A stretch of DNA of 64,000 nt from Pseudovibrio exalbescens (GTDB taxonomy: Bacteria > Pseudomonadota > Alphaproteobacteria > Rhizobiales > Stappiaceae), in NCBI RefSeq assembly GCF_028737195.1, contig NZ_JAQZAJ010000003.1, positions 496,001 through 560,000 on the forward strand, given 5' to 3'. Shown here in pieces: positions 49,602 to 61,453 of the stretch. Position numbers and translations under genes: made by a program. Within the stretch, counting starts at the first letter, position 1, and each line of letters opens with the position of its first letter. The notes under the pieces are model-generated. The model was not told the origin of the DNA and did not search any database. It saw nothing but the letters and a program-made list of their open reading frames with translations.

Positions 49602-49916
49602 ATGGCTGAGACAGACAACACCAATTCACTCAATGGCTCGGGCGAAGCGCCAGTACTTTACATTCTTGTCGGTCGCGGCTGGGAAGAAGAAGATGGACAC
49701 CCGGATGATGCCGTTCCGTTCAACATTCTTGTCACCGCAGCCGATGATGATGGCGCCGTGCGTCGGGGCCTCGAAGCCTTGACCGCGCAAGGTTTCATCG
49801 AGGCGGAACTCGACCAGATCGGCATTGTCACCGAACGCCCGGAAGAAGACATGTTTGCCTCGGCATATGATGATGCCATGGCCGGCAATGTTGCGGTGAT
49901 CGCGTTCCGCGACTAA
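49602..49916 (+). CDS. Small acidic hypothetical protein between rpoC and rpsL
   Basis: 104 residues with GAGAGGGG about 9 bases before the ATG. After a polar N-terminus it has a beta-alpha pattern (APVLYILVGRGWEEEDGHPD, FNILVTAADDDGAVRRGLEA, GNVAVIAFRD) that could form a single small alpha/beta domain. I do not recognise the family. It is flanked by terminators on both sides, so it is a separate unit within the polymerase/ribosome region, unless read-through occurs. Codon use looks like its neighbours, which suggests it is native. Confidence 0.75.
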   Translation: MAETDNTNSLNGSGEAPVLYILVGRGWEEEDGHPDDAVPFNILVTAADDDGAVRRGLEALTAQGFIEAELDQIGIVTERPEEDMFASAYDDAMAGNVAVIAFRD

Positions 49917-49954
49917 GAGATTCAACGGGTCCTGCTAGAGGATCGTTGGAATCA

Positions 49955-49984
49955 AAAGGCGGGGTAGGGGCGAGAGCCTTTGTT
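49955..49984 (+). terminator. Probable terminator after the 104-aa gene
   Basis: AAAGGC (49955-49960) pairs with GCCTTT (49976-49981), followed by TGTT. The stem is short, so confidence is modest. Confidence 0.45.
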
Positions 49985-50150
49985 CCGCCTAACTATTAAT
50001 GCGCATGACACTGTTTGAGAATGTGGTACGAAAATTACAAGATCATCTCTCATTCTGCGCATTTGTTGCTGCTGCAGGTTCCCGGTCCGTTAACCAAGTT
50101 TGGCTGGCGTTAATATAGTCTTTACCCGAGATTATTTTGCGCTGGGGTAC

Positions 50151-50179
50151 TTGACGAAACATGGGACTGTGAGTAGTTT
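50151..50179 (+). promoter_or_regulatory. Candidate promoter for the rpsL-rpsG-fusA-tuf operon
   Basis: TTGACG (50151-50156), 17 bases, then TAGTTT (50174-50179), in a 500-base gap before rpsL. It would give a leader of about 235 bases. The rest of the gap shows no gene. Confidence 0.5.
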
Positions 50180-50420
50180 CCGCGCAACCACATGGCAGGC
50201 GGTAAGCAATGTCCTTTTTCTATGGCGCCACGCTGAGAAATACTGAAGCTTAAACGCTGCCGGGTTCATAGGCGAATATACGTCGAGTTCATGATCGCGT
50301 TAACGCGTGATCCTCTGGTGTCGCAGCGCCTTCCGCGAGAAAAAAGCGGAATAGGCGCGTTTGCGTTTGTCTAACTGGATGTGAGACTCGACGAGAACAT
50401 TAGGTAAAGGGCAATTTAGT

Positions 50421-50792
50421 ATGCCGACGATCAATCAGTTGATCCGCAAGCCACGCAAGGATCCTCCTAAGCGGAACAAAGTTCCAGCTATGGAAGCAAA
50501 TCCTCAGAAGCGTGGCGTTTGTACACGCGTTTACACCACTACGCCAAAGAAGCCGAACTCGGCTCTGCGTAAGGTGGCAAAGATCCGTCTGACGAATGGC
50601 TTCGAAGTCATTGGTTATATCCCAGGTGAGGGCCACAACCTGCAAGAGCACTCTGTCGTGATGATCCGCGGCGGCCGTGTAAAGGATTTGCCAGGTGTGC
50701 GTTATCACATCATTCGTGGTGTTCTTGATACCCAGGGTGTTAAGGACCGTAAGCAGCGTCGCTCCCATTACGGCGCGAAGCGCCCGAAATAA
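50421..50792 (+). CDS. rpsL: 30S ribosomal protein S12
   Basis: 123 residues. S12 lies at the decoding centre and guards accuracy. [13 protein letters not shown] has the wild-type lysines (K43, K44) linked to streptomycin sensitivity, and [13 protein letters not shown] is the second accuracy loop. It is the first gene of the str operon and lies 12 bases before rpsG. Confidence 0.98.
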   Translation: MPTINQLIRKPRKDPPKRNKVPAMEANPQKRGVCTRVYTTTPKKPNSALRKVAKIRLTNGFEVIGYIPGEGHNLQEHSVVMIRGGRVKDLPGVRYHIIRGVLDTQGVKDRKQRRSHYGAKRPK

Positions 50793-51275
<483 letters not shown>

Positions 51276-51299
51276 CATCCCCGGAAAGAGGCTGGCGCT

Positions 51300-53375
51300 A
51301 TGTCACGCACACACAAAATCGAGGACTACCGCAACTTCGGCATCATGGCCCACATTGATGCCGGTAAGACGACTACTACAGAGCGTATCCTCTTCTACAC
51401 CGGTAAGTCTCACAAGATCGGTGAAGTTCATGATGGCGCAGCTACCATGGACTGGATGGAGCAGGAGCAGGAGCGTGGTATCACCATCACTTCTGCGGCT
51501 ACCACCGCGCACTGGAAAGAAAAGCGTCTTAACATCATTGACACCCCAGGCCACGTTGACTTCACCATTGAAGTTGAGCGTTCCCTGCGTGTTCTTGATG
51601 GTGCAGTAGCTCTTCTGGACGCCAACGCTGGCGTAGAACCGCAGACCGAAACTGTTTGGCGTCAGGCCGACAAGTACAACGTTCCGCGGATGATCTTCGT
51701 CAACAAGATGGACAAGCTGGGTGCAGACTTCTTCCGCTGTGTGGAGATGATCGAAAAGCGCCTCGGTGCAAACCCACTCTGCCTTCAGCTGCCTATCGGC
51801 GCTGAGAGCGAGTTCGCGGGTGTTGTCGATCTGCTCAAGATGAAGGCTCTCGTCTGGCAGGGTGAAAACCTCGGCGCAAGCTGGGATGAGCTGGATATTC
51901 CTGCTGATCTGGCTGATCAGGCTCAGGAATACCGCGAAAAGCTCATCGAAACCGCTGTTGAGGTCGATGAAGCCACAATGGAAGCTTATCTGGAAGGTGA
52001 AGAGCCGACCTTTGAGAAGCTTCAGGAGCTCATTCGCAAGGGCACCATCGCTGGCGATTTCGTTCCTGTGATGTGTGGTACGGCGTTTAAGAACAAGGGT
52101 GTGCAGCCTCTGCTGGACGCGGTTGTTGATTACCTGCCAAGCCCAGTCGAAGTTCCTGCGATTAAGGGCATCGACGCAAAGACCGAAGAAGAAACTGTTC
52201 GCAAGTCTTCTGATGAAGAGCCGCTTGGCATGCTTGCGTTCAAGATCATGAACGACCCGTTCGTTGGTTCTTTGACCTTCTGCCGTATTTACTCTGGTGT
52301 CCTGAACAAGGGCTCATCAGTAATGAATACGGTCAAGGAAAAGCGCGAGCGCGTTGGCCGCATGATGCAGATGCATTCCAACAGCCGTGAAGACATCGAT
52401 GTAGCTTACGCAGGCGACATCGTGGCTATCGCTGGCCTGAAGGATACTACTACGGGTGATACGCTCTGCGACCCTCTCAAGCCTGTTATTCTGGAACGCA
52501 TGGAGTTCCCGGATCCAGTTATTGAGATCGCTGTTGAGCCAAAGACCAAAGCTGACCAGGAAAAGATGGGCCTTGCCCTGAACCGTCTGGCTGCTGAGGA
52601 TCCATCATTCCGTGTTAAGACCGACGAAGAGTCCGGCCAGACCATCATTGCTGGCATGGGTGAACTTCACCTGGACATCCTCGTTGATCGCATGAAGCGC
52701 GAATTCAAGGTGGAAGCAAACATTGGTGCTCCTCAGGTTGCATACCGTGAGACCATCACCAAGGTTGCAGACGTCGACTATACCCACAAGAAACAGTCTG
52801 GTGGTTCTGGTCAGTTCGCGCGCGTTAAGCTCACCATTGAGCCGAACGAAGTCGGCGCTGGGTTTGAGTTCGCTAACACAGTTGTGGGTGGTAACGTTCC
52901 TAAGGAATACATCCCGGGTGTTGAAAAGGGTGTCGAAAGCGTCATGTCTTCCGGCCCTCTGGCAGGCTTCCCAATGGTCGATATCAAGGTAACCCTCACT
53001 GACGGTGCTTACCACGATGTTGACTCCTCTGTGATGGCGTTCGAAATCGCAGGTCGTGCAGGTTTCCGTGAAGCAATCGCCAAAGCTGGTGCAAAGCTCA
53101 TGGAACCAATCATGAAGGTTGAGGTTGTTACCCCTGAAGATTACATGGGTGACGTAATCGGCGATCTGAACTCACGTCGTGGGCAGATTGCAGGTACCGA
53201 AAACCGCGGTGTCGTGACCGTTATCACTGCTATGGTTCCGCTGGCCAACATGTTTGGTTACGTCAACAACCTGCGCTCCATGTCGCAGGGACGTGCACAG
53301 TATTCCATGGTGTTCGATCATTACGATCTTGTCCCACAGGCTGTGGCTGATGAGGTTCAGGCGAAATACGCCTGA
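51300..53375 (+). CDS. fusA: Elongation factor G
   Basis: 691 residues. EF-G drives translocation of tRNA and mRNA with GTP. The P-loop AHIDAGKT is at residues 17-24, DTPGH near 80 and NKMD near 136, followed by domains II to V, including the domain IV tip ([18 protein letters not shown], about 490). It is part of the str operon and lies 48 bases before tuf copy 2. Confidence 0.98.
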   Translation: MSRTHKIEDYRNFGIMAHIDAGKTTTTERILFYTGKSHKIGEVHDGAATMDWMEQEQERGITITSAATTAHWKEKRLNIIDTPGHVDFTIEVERSLRVLDGAVALLDANAGVEPQTETVWRQADKYNVPRMIFVNKMDKLGADFFRCVEMIEKRLGANPLCLQLPIGAESEFAGVVDLLKMKALVWQGENLGASWDELDIPADLADQAQEYREKLIETAVEVDEATMEAYLEGEEPTFEKLQELIRKGTIAGDFVPVMCGTAFKNKGVQPLLDAVVDYLPSPVEVPAIKGIDAKTEEETVRKSSDEEPLGMLAFKIMNDPFVGSLTFCRIYSGVLNKGSSVMNTVKEKRERVGRMMQMHSNSREDIDVAYAGDIVAIAGLKDTTTGDTLCDPLKPVILERMEFPDPVIEIAVEPKTKADQEKMGLALNRLAAEDPSFRVKTDEESGQTIIAGMGELHLDILVDRMKREFKVEANIGAPQVAYRETITKVADVDYTHKKQSGGSGQFARVKLTIEPNEVGAGFEFANTVVGGNVPKEYIPGVEKGVESVMSSGPLAGFPMVDIKVTLTDGAYHDVDSSVMAFEIAGRAGFREAIAKAGAKLMEPIMKVEVVTPEDYMGDVIGDLNSRRGQIAGTENRGVVTVITAMVPLANMFGYVNNLRSMSQGRAQYSMVFDHYDLVPQAVADEVQAKYA

Positions 53376-53423
53376 ACCTAAAAAATACAGTCAACGGGAT
53401 TACAGAGAGAACGGAGAAATCCG

Positions 53424-54599
53424 ATGGCAAAAGAAAAATTTGACCGTACGAAGCCGCACGTCAACATCGGCACAATTGGCCACGTTGACCACGGTAAGAC
53501 CACTCTGACTGCTGCTATCACCAAGCAGTTCGGTGAGTTCAAGGCTTACGACGAAATCGACGGTGCACCTGAAGAGCGTGCACGCGGCATCACCATCTCA
53601 ACTGCACACGTTGAGTATGAGACCGAAAACCGTCACTACGCTCACGTTGACTGCCCAGGTCACGCTGACTACGTGAAGAACATGATCACCGGTGCAGCGC
53701 AGATGGACGGCGCAATCCTGGTTGTGAACGCAGCTGATGGCCCAATGCCACAGACCCGCGAACACATCCTGCTTGCTCGTCAGGTTGGCGTTCCTGCTCT
53801 GGTTGTTTTCATGAACAAGGTTGACCAGGTAGATGACGAAGAACTTCTCGAGCTCGTCGAGATGGAAATTCGTGAACTGCTGTCCTCCTATGAATTCCCA
53901 GGCGACGACATTCCGATCGTAGCTGGTTCTGCTCTGGCAGCTCTGGAAGATCGCGACGACAACATCGGCAAGGACAAGATCACCGAGCTGATGGCTGCAG
54001 TTGACGAGTACATCCCAACTCCAGACCGTCCACGCGATCAGCCGTTCCTGATGCCAATCGAAGACGTGTTCTCCATCTCTGGCCGCGGTACTGTTGTAAC
54101 CGGTCGTGTAGAGCGCGGCGTGATCAAGGTTGGTGAAGAAGTCGAGATCGTCGGCATCAAGGACACCGCCAAGACCACCGTTACCGGTGTTGAAATGTTC
54201 CGCAAGCTGCTCGATCAGGGTGAAGCTGGCGACAACATTGGCGCATTGATCCGCGGTGTTGGTCGTGAAGAAGTTGAGCGTGGCCAGGTTCTTTGTAAGC
54301 CGGGTTCTGTAACCCCGCACACGAAGTTCAAGGCAGAGGCATACATCCTGACCAAGGAAGAAGGCGGTCGTCACACCCCATTCTTCACTAACTACCGTCC
54401 ACAGTTCTACTTCCGTACGACTGACGTGACCGGTGTTGTTAGCCTGCCGGAAGGCACTGAGATGGTTATGCCTGGCGATAACGTTTCCGTTTCTGTTGAG
54501 CTGATCGTTCCGATCGCAATGGAAGATGGTCTGCGTTTCGCTATCCGCGAAGGCGGCCGCACCGTTGGTGCTGGCGTCGTTGCTGAAATCATCGAATAA
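53424..54599 (+). CDS. tuf: Elongation factor Tu, copy 2
   Basis: 391 residues, the same protein as copy 1 at 36166. The first codons read ATG GCA AAA GAA AAA where copy 1 has ATG GCG AAG GAA AAG. From codon 6 to the stop I saw no difference, while the flanks are unrelated. This sharp border shows recent or ongoing gene conversion. It is the fourth gene of the str operon and is followed by a hairpin before rpsJ. Confidence 0.98.
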   Translation: MAKEKFDRTKPHVNIGTIGHVDHGKTTLTAAITKQFGEFKAYDEIDGAPEERARGITISTAHVEYETENRHYAHVDCPGHADYVKNMITGAAQMDGAILVVNAADGPMPQTREHILLARQVGVPALVVFMNKVDQVDDEELLELVEMEIRELLSSYEFPGDDIPIVAGSALAALEDRDDNIGKDKITELMAAVDEYIPTPDRPRDQPFLMPIEDVFSISGRGTVVTGRVERGVIKVGEEVEIVGIKDTAKTTVTGVEMFRKLLDQGEAGDNIGALIRGVGREEVERGQVLCKPGSVTPHTKFKAEAYILTKEEGGRHTPFFTNYRPQFYFRTTDVTGVVSLPEGTEMVMPGDNVSVSVELIVPIAMEDGLRFAIREGGRTVGAGVVAEIIE

Positions 54600-54612
54600 G
54601 AATTGAGTTTGA

Positions 54613-54654
54613 CGGCAGCAGCTGGTCATTAACAAAAACGAACGGCTGCTGCCG
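54613..54654 (+). promoter_or_regulatory. Hairpin in the tuf-rpsJ gap (S10 operon leader)
   Basis: CGGCAGCAGC (54613-54622) pairs perfectly with GCTGCTGCCG (54645-54654) across a 22-base A-rich loop, 23 bases before rpsJ. It may be an attenuator, a processing site or part of an S10-operon control leader; no T tract follows. Confidence 0.55.
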
Positions 54655-54677
54655 ATCTTGCTCACTAGGGAAAAGTC

Positions 54678-54986
54678 ATGAACGGTCAGAATATTCGGAT
54701 CCGCCTGAAGGCGTTTGATCACCGTGTTCTCGACGCTTCCACAAAGGAAATCGTCAACACGGCGAAGCGGACCGGCGCGCAAGTGCGCGGACCTGTGCCG
54801 CTGCCGACGCGGATCGAGAAGTACACTGTACTTCGCGGACCGCATATCGACAAAAAGAGTCGTGATCAGTTTGAGATGCGCACACATAAGCGTCTTCTCG
54901 ACATCGTCGATCCTACTCCTCAGACAGTTGATGCTCTTATGAAGCTCGACCTGGCTGCAGGTGTAGACGTCGAGATCAAGCTCTAA
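54678..54986 (+). CDS. rpsJ: 30S ribosomal protein S10
   Basis: 102 residues ([20 protein letters not shown]). S10 is part of the 30S head and, as NusE, joins NusB in antitermination. The [20 protein letters not shown] loop is typical. It is the first gene of the S10 operon, 22 bases before rplC. Confidence 0.98.
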   Translation: MNGQNIRIRLKAFDHRVLDASTKEIVNTAKRTGAQVRGPVPLPTRIEKYTVLRGPHIDKKSRDQFEMRTHKRLLDIVDPTPQTVDALMKLDLAAGVDVEIKL

Positions 54987-55008
54987 GGCGGCCAAAGGGG
55001 ACACGCAG

Positions 55009-55725
55009 ATGCGTTCTGGAGTGATCGCCCAGAAGGTGGGTATGACTCGCGTCTATAACGACGCTGGTGAACATGTGCCGGTAACGGTACTTCGTCTGGA
55101 CAACTGTCAGGTTGTTGCCCACCGGACGGAAGAAAAGAACGGCTACACTGCGCTTCAATTGGGCGTAGGTGCAGCTAAAGTTAAAAATACGGATCGCGCA
55201 ATGCGCGGACACTTCGCAGTAGCGAAGGTTGAACCTAAGCGTAAGCTTGCCGAGTTCCGTGTTACTTCTGAAAACATGATCGACGTTGGTGCAGAAATCA
55301 CTGCAGAACACTTCGTCAACGGTCAGTTCGTAGACGTAACCGGCACTTCTATCGGTAAGGGCTTCGCTGGTGCAATGAAGCGCCACAACTTCGGTGGTGG
55401 TCGTGCTTCTCACGGTGTGTCTATCTCTCACCGTTCGCACGGTTCAACGGGCCAGTGTCAGGATCCAGGTAAAGTGTTCAAAGGCAAGAAAATGGCCGGT
55501 CACCTCGGTGATGAACGCGTTACCACGCAGAACCTCAAGGTTGTACGCACTGATGCAGAGCGTGGCCTGATCCTCGTGGAAGGTTCTGTACCTGGTTCCA
55601 AGGGCGGCTGGATTCTCGTTCGCGACGCCATCAAGAAGGCACTGCCGGAAGCAGCACCACTACCAGGTGCGATCCGTCAGGCTGCTGCTGATGCTGCGGC
55701 CGAAACCGGGAAGGAAGGTGAGTGA
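55009..55725 (+). CDS. rplC: 50S ribosomal protein L3
   Basis: 238 residues. L3 begins 50S assembly and reaches the peptidyl transferase centre. The loop region [20 protein letters not shown] followed by [20 protein letters not shown] is diagnostic. The tail after residue 215 is Ala-rich and longer than in E. coli, as is common in alphaproteobacteria. It overlaps rplD by one base. Confidence 0.97.
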   Translation: MRSGVIAQKVGMTRVYNDAGEHVPVTVLRLDNCQVVAHRTEEKNGYTALQLGVGAAKVKNTDRAMRGHFAVAKVEPKRKLAEFRVTSENMIDVGAEITAEHFVNGQFVDVTGTSIGKGFAGAMKRHNFGGGRASHGVSISHRSHGSTGQCQDPGKVFKGKKMAGHLGDERVTTQNLKVVRTDAERGLILVEGSVPGSKGGWILVRDAIKKALPEAAPLPGAIRQAAADAAAETGKEGE

Positions 55726-56342
55726 TGGAACTCGAGGTCAAGACCCTCGGCGGCGGTGCGGCCGGTTCGATCACCGTGTCTGAAGAAATCTTCGGACTTG
55801 AGCCACGCACAGACCTGATTCAGCGCGTTGTACGTTGGCAGCTGGCTAAGCGCCAGGCTGGCACGCACAAGACCCTGGGTCGCTCTGAAGTGAACGGTAC
55901 TACCAAGAAGTTCGTTCGTCAGAAAGGTTCTGGCGGCGCTCGTCACGGTAACCGTAAGGTTCCTCAGTTCAAGGGCGGCGGTCGCGCCTTTGGTCCAGTC
56001 GTACGCTCTCATGCGCACGATCTGCCAAAGAAAGTCCGCGCACTTGGTCTCAAGCATGCTCTGTCTGCAAAGGCAGCTGCTGGGAACCTGATCGTGCTTG
56101 AAGAAGCTAAGGCTGGCGAAGCAAAGACAAAGGCACTGAAGGCACAGCTTGCTGGTCTCGGTCTGTCTAACGTCCTTTTCGTTGATGGTGCAGAAGTAGA
56201 TGCAAACTTCGGTCTTGCATCCCGCAACATCCCGAATGTTGACGTGCTTCCAGTACAGGGCATCAACGTTTACGACATTCTGCGTCGTGACACGCTCGTA
56301 CTGACCAAGGCTGCAGTTGCTGCACTGGAGGAACGTTTCTAA
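55725..56342 (+). CDS. rplD: 50S ribosomal protein L4
   Basis: 205 residues from ATG at 55725, overlapping the rplC stop (TGATG). L4 lines the exit tunnel through its extended loop ([20 protein letters not shown], about 85-105) and represses the S10 operon in some bacteria. Its stop overlaps the rplW start by one base. Confidence 0.97.
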   Translation: MELEVKTLGGGAAGSITVSEEIFGLEPRTDLIQRVVRWQLAKRQAGTHKTLGRSEVNGTTKKFVRQKGSGGARHGNRKVPQFKGGGRAFGPVVRSHAHDLPKKVRALGLKHALSAKAAAGNLIVLEEAKAGEAKTKALKAQLAGLGLSNVLFVDGAEVDANFGLASRNIPNVDVLPVQGINVYDILRRDTLVLTKAAVAALEERF

Positions 56343-56635
56343 TGAGCAAGGTTGTTCACTACGACACGATCGTTTCTCCGGTAATTACCGAAAAAGCAAC
56401 TTATGCTTCTGAAGAGAACAAGGTCGTTTTCAAGGTCGCTATCACTGCTACAAAGCCTGAAATCAAGGCAGCAGTTGAATCCCTGTTCGGCGTAAAGGTT
56501 AAAGCGGTAAACACTCTTGTCCGTAAGGGTAAGACCAAGCGTTTCCGTGGCATCCTCGGCCGTCAGAGCGACTTCAAGAAGGCTGTGGTCACCCTCGAGG
56601 ACGGTCAGTCCATCGATGTGACGACTGGTCTCTAA
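56342..56635 (+). CDS. rplW: 50S ribosomal protein L23
   Basis: 97 residues ([20 protein letters not shown]). L23 sits at the tunnel exit and docks trigger factor and SRP. The C-terminal [20 protein letters not shown] is typical. It is coupled to rplD by TAATG and lies 17 bases before rplB. Confidence 0.97.
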   Translation: MSKVVHYDTIVSPVITEKATYASEENKVVFKVAITATKPEIKAAVESLFGVKVKAVNTLVRKGKTKRFRGILGRQSDFKKAVVTLEDGQSIDVTTGL

Positions 56636-56652
56636 GGGCGAGGTAGGAAAAA

Positions 56653-57486
56653 ATGGCACTTAAGACATTTAATCCCACATCTCCTGGCCGTCGTCAGCTG
56701 ATCCAGGTTGACCGTTCAGAACTGTGGAAGGGCAAGCCAGTCAAGAAATTGACTGAAGGCCTGTCCAAGTCCGGTGGTCGTAACAACACCGGCCGCAAGA
56801 CCGCAAACAACATTGGTGGTGGTCATAAGCGCACTTATCGTGTAGTTGACTTCAAGCGTCGCAAGTTCGACGTTGTCGGCACCGTTGAGCGCCTTGAATA
56901 TGATCCAAACCGTACCGCTTTCATCGCACTCATTTCTTATGAGGACGGTGAGCAGGCTTACATCCTGGCACCACAGCGTCTTGCTGCTGGCGACAAGGTT
57001 GTAGCTGGTCAGGCTGTGGACGTTAAGCCGGGCAACGCAATGCCGCTGGCTTCCATCCCGGTCGGTACTGTTGTTCACAACATCGAGCTGAAGCCAGGCA
57101 AGGGTGCGCAGATTGCACGTTCTGCTGGTGCTTACGCTCAGATCGTTGGTCGTGACGCCGGTTACACGGTTGTCCGTCTCCTGTCTGGTGAGCAGCGCCG
57201 TGTACTCGGCACCTGCATGGCCACGATTGGTGCGGTATCCAACCCAGACCACGCAAACGTGAACTACGGTAAAGCCGGTCGTTCTCGTTGGCTCGGTCGC
57301 CGTCCACATGTTCGCGGTGTAGCTATGAACCCGATCGATCACCCACACGGTGGTGGTGAAGGTCGTACCTCAGGCGGACGTCATCCGGTTACCCCTTGGG
57401 GCAAGCCGACCAAAGGTAAGCGCACCCGTCGTAACAAGGCGACCGATAAGTTTATCGTTCGCTCACGTCATGCGCGTAAGAAGTAA
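56653..57486 (+). CDS. rplB: 50S ribosomal protein L2
   Basis: 277 residues. L2 binds domain IV of 23S rRNA and is needed for subunit joining and peptide transfer. The OB-fold and SH3-like domains are followed by the key loop [20 protein letters not shown] (about 225-245), which contains the functionally important His. Confidence 0.98.
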   Translation: MALKTFNPTSPGRRQLIQVDRSELWKGKPVKKLTEGLSKSGGRNNTGRKTANNIGGGHKRTYRVVDFKRRKFDVVGTVERLEYDPNRTAFIALISYEDGEQAYILAPQRLAAGDKVVAGQAVDVKPGNAMPLASIPVGTVVHNIELKPGKGAQIARSAGAYAQIVGRDAGYTVVRLLSGEQRRVLGTCMATIGAVSNPDHANVNYGKAGRSRWLGRRPHVRGVAMNPIDHPHGGGEGRTSGGRHPVTPWGKPTKGKRTRRNKATDKFIVRSRHARKK

Positions 57487-57498
57487 GAGGGACGGATC

Positions 57499-57777
57499 GT
57501 GACACGTTCGATCTGGAAAGGCCCGTTCGTTGACGGTTACCTCCTGAAGAAAGCGGAAAAGGTTCGTGAGTCCGGCCGTAACGAGGTCATCAAGACCTGG
57601 AGCCGCCGTTCCACTATTCTTCCGAACTTTGTGGGGCTGACCTTCGGCGTTTATAACGGCCAGAAGCACATTCCGGTTCTGATCAGCGAAGAAATGGTCG
57701 GGCACAAGCTTGGTGAGTTTTCACCATCTCGTACCTACTACGGCCATGGCGCTGACAAGAAGGCAAAGAGGAAATAA
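57499..57777 (+). CDS. rpsS: 30S ribosomal protein S19
   Basis: 92 residues with a GTG start and GAGGGACGG upstream. S19 is in the 30S head near the A site. [19 protein letters not shown] and [19 protein letters not shown] are the family ends. It lies 2 bases before rplV. Confidence 0.97.
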   Translation: MTRSIWKGPFVDGYLLKKAEKVRESGRNEVIKTWSRRSTILPNFVGLTFGVYNGQKHIPVLISEEMVGHKLGEFSPSRTYYGHGADKKAKRK

Positions 57778-57779
57778 CG

Positions 57780-58160
57780 ATGGGCAAGCAGAAGCGTGAG
57801 CGGACGCTCGCCGACAACGAGGCAAAGGCAGTATGCCGCATGCTGCGGGTTTCCCCGCAGAAGCTAAACCTCGTTGCAGCATCGATCCGCGGTAAGAAGG
57901 TTAGCTCCGCAATGGCTGACCTGACCTTCTCTCGCAAGCGCATTGCAGGCGACGTCAAGAAGACCTTGATGTCTGCTGTAGCAAACGCAGAAAACAACCA
58001 CGATCTCGACGTCGACAATCTTGTCGTCGCCGAGGCATTCGTTGGCAAGGCGCTCGTAATGAAGCGCTTTCAGCCACGTGCCCGTGGTCGTGTTGGACGG
58101 ATCCAGAAGCCGTTTTCCAACCTGACCATCGTAGTCCGTGAAGTTGAGGAGACTGCCTAA
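57780..58160 (+). CDS. rplV: 50S ribosomal protein L22
   Basis: 126 residues. L22 has a beta-hairpin lining the exit tunnel ([20 protein letters not shown]), the site of some macrolide resistance changes, which here looks unaltered. The [20 protein letters not shown] segment is typical. It overlaps rpsC by one base (TAATG). Confidence 0.97.
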   Translation: MGKQKRERTLADNEAKAVCRMLRVSPQKLNLVAASIRGKKVSSAMADLTFSRKRIAGDVKKTLMSAVANAENNHDLDVDNLVVAEAFVGKALVMKRFQPRARGRVGRIQKPFSNLTIVVREVEETA

Positions 58161-58876
58161 TGGGACAGAAGATTAACCCAATTGGCCTTCGTCTTGGCAT
58201 CAACCGGACCTGGGATTCACGTTGGTTCGCCAGCAAGAACGAATACGGCGATCTTCTTCATGAAGATTTCCGCATCCGTGAATACCTGCTCAAGGAATTG
58301 AAGCAGGCGGCAGTTTCCAAGGTCGTCATCGAGCGTCCGCACAAGAAGTGCCGTGTGACCATCCACTCTGGTCGTCCAGGTGTGGTCATCGGCAAGAAGG
58401 GTGCAGACATCGAGCGTCTTCGCAAGAAGCTGTCATCCATGACCAATTCGGAAGTGCACCTCAACATCGTTGAAGTGCGCAAGCCGGAAACGGACGCGCA
58501 GCTGGTTGCAGCTTCTATTGCTCAGCAGCTGGAACGTCGTGTTGCTTTCCGTCGTGCCATGAAGCGTTCAGTTCAGTCTGCAATGCGTCTTGGTGCCCAG
58601 GGCATCCGGATCAACTGTTCCGGTCGTCTTGGTGGCGCGGAAATCGCGCGCATTGAATGGTACCGTGAAGGTCGCGTGCCGCTGCACACTCTTCGTGCAG
58701 ACATCGACTATGGTACCGCAACCGCGCATACCGCTTACGGCGCATGTGGCGTGAAGGTTTGGGTATTCAAGGGCGAAATCCTTGAGCATGACCCAATGGC
58801 CTCCGAACGCCGCGCGACTGAAGGCGGTGGCAAGAACGAACGCCAGGGCGGCGGTCGCCGGGAACGTGCAGCGTAA
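58160..58876 (+). CDS. rpsC: 30S ribosomal protein S3
   Basis: 238 residues. S3 helps form the mRNA entry channel. The KH domain shows [20 protein letters not shown] (about 75-95), and the C-terminal domain has [20 protein letters not shown]. The tail after residue 215 is rich in Glu, Gly and Arg. It lies 42 bases before rplP. Confidence 0.97.
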   Translation: MGQKINPIGLRLGINRTWDSRWFASKNEYGDLLHEDFRIREYLLKELKQAAVSKVVIERPHKKCRVTIHSGRPGVVIGKKGADIERLRKKLSSMTNSEVHLNIVEVRKPETDAQLVAASIAQQLERRVAFRRAMKRSVQSAMRLGAQGIRINCSGRLGGAEIARIEWYREGRVPLHTLRADIDYGTATAHTAYGACGVKVWVFKGEILEHDPMASERRATEGGGKNERQGGGRRERAA

Positions 58877-58918
58877 GCTGCACGGTCTCCGTGACAGAAT
58901 AGAGAAGCGAGAGATACG

Positions 58919-59332
58919 ATGCTGCAGCCAAAGCGAACTAAGTTCCGCAAGCAGCACAAGGGCCGCATCCATGGCAAGGCCAAGGGTGGTTTTGAGCTCA
59001 ATTTCGGTGCCTACGGTTTGAAGGCACAGGAGCCAGAGCGTATTACAGCTCGGCAGATTGAGGCGGCTCGTCGTGCTATGACCCGTTACATGAAGCGTGC
59101 GGGTCGCGTGTGGATCCGTATTTTCCCAGACGTACCGGTCTCTTCCAAGCCGGCCGAAGTCCGTATGGGTAAAGGTAAGGGTAGCCCGGAATACTGGGCG
59201 TGTAAGGTCAAGCCTGGCCGGATCATGTTTGAGGTTGATGGTGTGTCAGAAGAAATTGCTCGTGAAGCAATGCGTCTGGCGGCCGCCAAGCTCCCGATTA
59301 AGTGTCGCTTCGTGACACGTATCGGCGAGTGA
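58919..59332 (+). CDS. rplP: 50S ribosomal protein L16
   Basis: 137 residues ([20 protein letters not shown]). L16 organises the A-site region of the 50S. The [20 protein letters not shown] segment carries the loop where alphaproteobacterial and E. coli proteins show the hydroxylated Arg. It is followed 24 bases later by rpmC. Confidence 0.97.
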   Translation: MLQPKRTKFRKQHKGRIHGKAKGGFELNFGAYGLKAQEPERITARQIEAARRAMTRYMKRAGRVWIRIFPDVPVSSKPAEVRMGKGKGSPEYWACKVKPGRIMFEVDGVSEEIAREAMRLAAAKLPIKCRFVTRIGE

Positions 59333-59356
59333 TCGGACAGTCGAGAGGAATAGGCC

Positions 59357-59557
59357 ATGAAGGCTACTGACGTAAGAGCAAAGACCGCCGACCAGCTCCG
59401 TGAGGAACTGGAAGGCCTGAAGAAAGAGCAGTTCAACCTGCGCTTTCAGCGGGCAACCGGTCAGCTCGAAAACACCGCTCGTGTTCGCGTAGTACGTCGC
59501 GACATCGCGCGGATTCAGACAATCCTGCGCGAAAAGCGCACGTCTGAGAACGCATAA
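59357..59557 (+). CDS. rpmC: 50S ribosomal protein L29
   Basis: 66 residues, two long helices ([20 protein letters not shown], then [18 protein letters not shown]). L29 sits beside L23 at the tunnel exit. Its stop is 10 bases before rpsQ. Confidence 0.96.
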   Translation: MKATDVRAKTADQLREELEGLKKEQFNLRFQRATGQLENTARVRVVRRDIARIQTILREKRTSENA

Positions 59558-59567
59558 GGAGCTAATG

Positions 59568-59810
59568 ATGCCAAAGCGTATTCTGCAGGGCGTCGTTGTT
59601 AGCGATGCGAATGACAAGACAGTTACGGTGAAGGTAGAGCGTCGCTTTACGCACCCACTGTTGAAGAAAACTGTGCGCCGTACGAAGAAGTATCGTGCAC
59701 ACGACGAAAATAATTCTTACAAGAACGGCGATACCGTGCTCATCCAAGAGTGCGCGCCAATCTCTAAGAATAAGAGTTGGATCGTTGTTTCTGAGGAAGC
59801 AGCGAGCTAA
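59568..59810 (+). CDS. rpsQ: 30S ribosomal protein S17
   Basis: 80 residues from the second of two adjacent ATGs (59565 and 59568), which leaves AAGGAG at about 7 bases. S17 is an early 16S-binding protein with an OB fold. [20 protein letters not shown] and [16 protein letters not shown] are typical. Confidence 0.96.
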   Translation: MPKRILQGVVVSDANDKTVTVKVERRFTHPLLKKTVRRTKKYRAHDENNSYKNGDTVLIQECAPISKNKSWIVVSEEAAS

Positions 59811-59866
59811 AAGACGCATCCGGTGATCCTGCATAGGACGCTGAGAAAAGAACAAGGCGACGAGTC

Positions 59867-60235
59867 ATGATTCAGATGCAAACTAACCTCGATGTGGCCG
59901 ATAATTCCGGCGCACGTCGTGTCCAGTGCATCAAAGTGCTCGGCGGCTCCAAGCGGAAGTACGCTTCTGTAGGCGACATCATCGTAGTGTCTGTCAAGGA
60001 AGCTATCCCTCGGGGTCGTGTTAAAAAGGGCGATGTGATGAAAGCAGTCGTCGTGCGCACGGCTAAGGATATCCGCCGCGCCGATGGCAGCGTGATCCGT
60101 TTCGACCGCAATGCGGCCGTGCTGATCAACAACAATAAAGAACCGATCGGAACTCGTATTTTTGGCCCAGTTCCTCGTGAACTGCGTGGCAAAAATCACA
60201 TGAAGATCATTTCGCTTGCGCCGGAGGTGCTCTGA
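59867..60235 (+). CDS. rplN: 50S ribosomal protein L14
   Basis: 122 residues. L14 forms intersubunit bridges with 16S rRNA and is where RsfS binds. [20 protein letters not shown] and [20 protein letters not shown] are the invariant ends. It overlaps rplX by one base. Confidence 0.98.
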   Translation: MIQMQTNLDVADNSGARRVQCIKVLGGSKRKYASVGDIIVVSVKEAIPRGRVKKGDVMKAVVVRTAKDIRRADGSVIRFDRNAAVLINNNKEPIGTRIFGPVPRELRGKNHMKIISLAPEVL

Positions 60236-60552
60236 TGCCTGCGAAAATTAAAAAGGGCGACAAGGTCGTCGTAATCGCCGGTCGTGACAAGGGCAAGACT
60301 GGGGAAGTTATCCAGATGCTCCCATCTGAAAATCGCGCTGTCGTGCGTGGCGTTAATTTGGTGCGTCGTCACCAACGCCAGACCCAGCAGAGCGAGGGTG
60401 GCATCATTTCTAAGGAAGCTCCTATCCAGCTGTCCAACATTGCCATCGTTGATCCTAAGGATGGCAAGCCAACTCGCGTCGGTTTCAAGACCAACGAAGA
60501 TGGCGTTACTGTACGTATCGCCAAGCGTTCGGGAGATGTGATTGATGGCTGA
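60235..60552 (+). CDS. rplX: 50S ribosomal protein L24
   Basis: 105 residues. L24 starts 50S assembly and contains a KOW motif ([20 protein letters not shown], about residues 3-22). It overlaps rplN at its start and rplE at its end. Confidence 0.97.
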   Translation: MPAKIKKGDKVVVIAGRDKGKTGEVIQMLPSENRAVVRGVNLVRRHQRQTQQSEGGIISKEAPIQLSNIAIVDPKDGKPTRVGFKTNEDGVTVRIAKRSGDVIDG

Positions 60553-61102
60553 CGCTAATTACATCCCACGGCTGAAGACGCACTACTCTGACGTAGTGCG
60601 TGGTCAGCTCCAGGAGAAGTTTAACTACACCAACCCGATGATGATCCCGTCTATTGACAAGGTCGTTTTGAACATGGGTGTTGGTGAAGCAGTTGGTGAC
60701 AGCAAGAAGGTTCGTTCTGCAGCAGAAGAGCTGAGCTTGATTGCTGGTCAGAAAGCGGTTATTACCCGTGCGACGAAGTCTATCGCGACCTTTAAGGTTC
60801 GTGAGGGCATGCCGCTCGGTGCTAAGGTAACCCTTCGTCGTAACCAGATGTTTGAATTCCTTGATCGCCTGATCACGATTGCGCTTCCACGCGTGCGTGA
60901 CTTCCGCGGTCTGAACCCGAAGAGCTTTGACGGTCGCGGCAACTATGCCATGGGCCTGAAAGAGCAAATCGTGTTCCCTGAAATCGACTACGATAAGGTC
61001 GATTCCATGCGGGGTATGGACATCGTGGTTTGCACCACGGCAACTAACGATGACGAAGCGCGTGAACTGCTGCGCGCGTTCAACTTCCCGTTCCGCAAAT
61101 AA
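60545..61102 (+). CDS. rplE: 50S ribosomal protein L5
   Basis: 185 residues from ATG at 60545, overlapping rplX by 8 bases. L5 binds 5S rRNA and contacts P-site t[23 protein letters not shown], then the [10 protein letters not shown] and [15 protein letters not shown] segments, are typical. Confidence 0.97.
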   Translation: MADANYIPRLKTHYSDVVRGQLQEKFNYTNPMMIPSIDKVVLNMGVGEAVGDSKKVRSAAEELSLIAGQKAVITRATKSIATFKVREGMPLGAKVTLRRNQMFEFLDRLITIALPRVRDFRGLNPKSFDGRGNYAMGLKEQIVFPEIDYDKVDSMRGMDIVVCTTATNDDEARELLRAFNFPFRK

Positions 61103-61135
61103 TCGCGGTATACGGGAAAGGAACGAGGACAGACG

Positions 61136-61441
61136 ATGGCGAAGAAAAGCGCGGTCGAGAAGAACAAGCGGCGCGAGCGTCTTGTAGCAAAGTACGCTGC
61201 TAAGCGCGCTGAGTTGAAGGCCAAGGCCAAAGACGAAAGCCTGTCTCTTGAGGAGCGGTTCAATGCGCGTTTGCAGCTCTCTAAGCTGCCGCGCAATTCC
61301 GCGCCTACACGAGTACGCAACCGGTGTGAAGTTTCAGGTCGCCCACGCGGTTTCTACCGCAAGCTCAAGATGTCGCGTATTGCGCTCCGTGAGCTGGGTT
61401 CCCTGGGCAAGATCCCGGGTCTCGTGAAGTCGAGCTGGTAA
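61136..61441 (+). CDS. rpsN: 30S ribosomal protein S14
   Basis: 101 residues of the long, zinc-free type; the C-terminal half has no CxxC pair ([20 protein letters not shown]). S14 is in the 30S head. It lies between rplE and rpsH, the usual spc order. Confidence 0.97.
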   Translation: MAKKSAVEKNKRRERLVAKYAAKRAELKAKAKDESLSLEERFNARLQLSKLPRNSAPTRVRNRCEVSGRPRGFYRKLKMSRIALRELGSLGKIPGLVKSSW

Positions 61442-61453
61442 GGAGTTACGGTA

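Noticed and set aside
53598-55004. 468-codon minus-strand frame opposite tuf and rpsJ
   Set aside because: It is antisense to two universal genes; the same shadow recurs opposite the other tuf copy.
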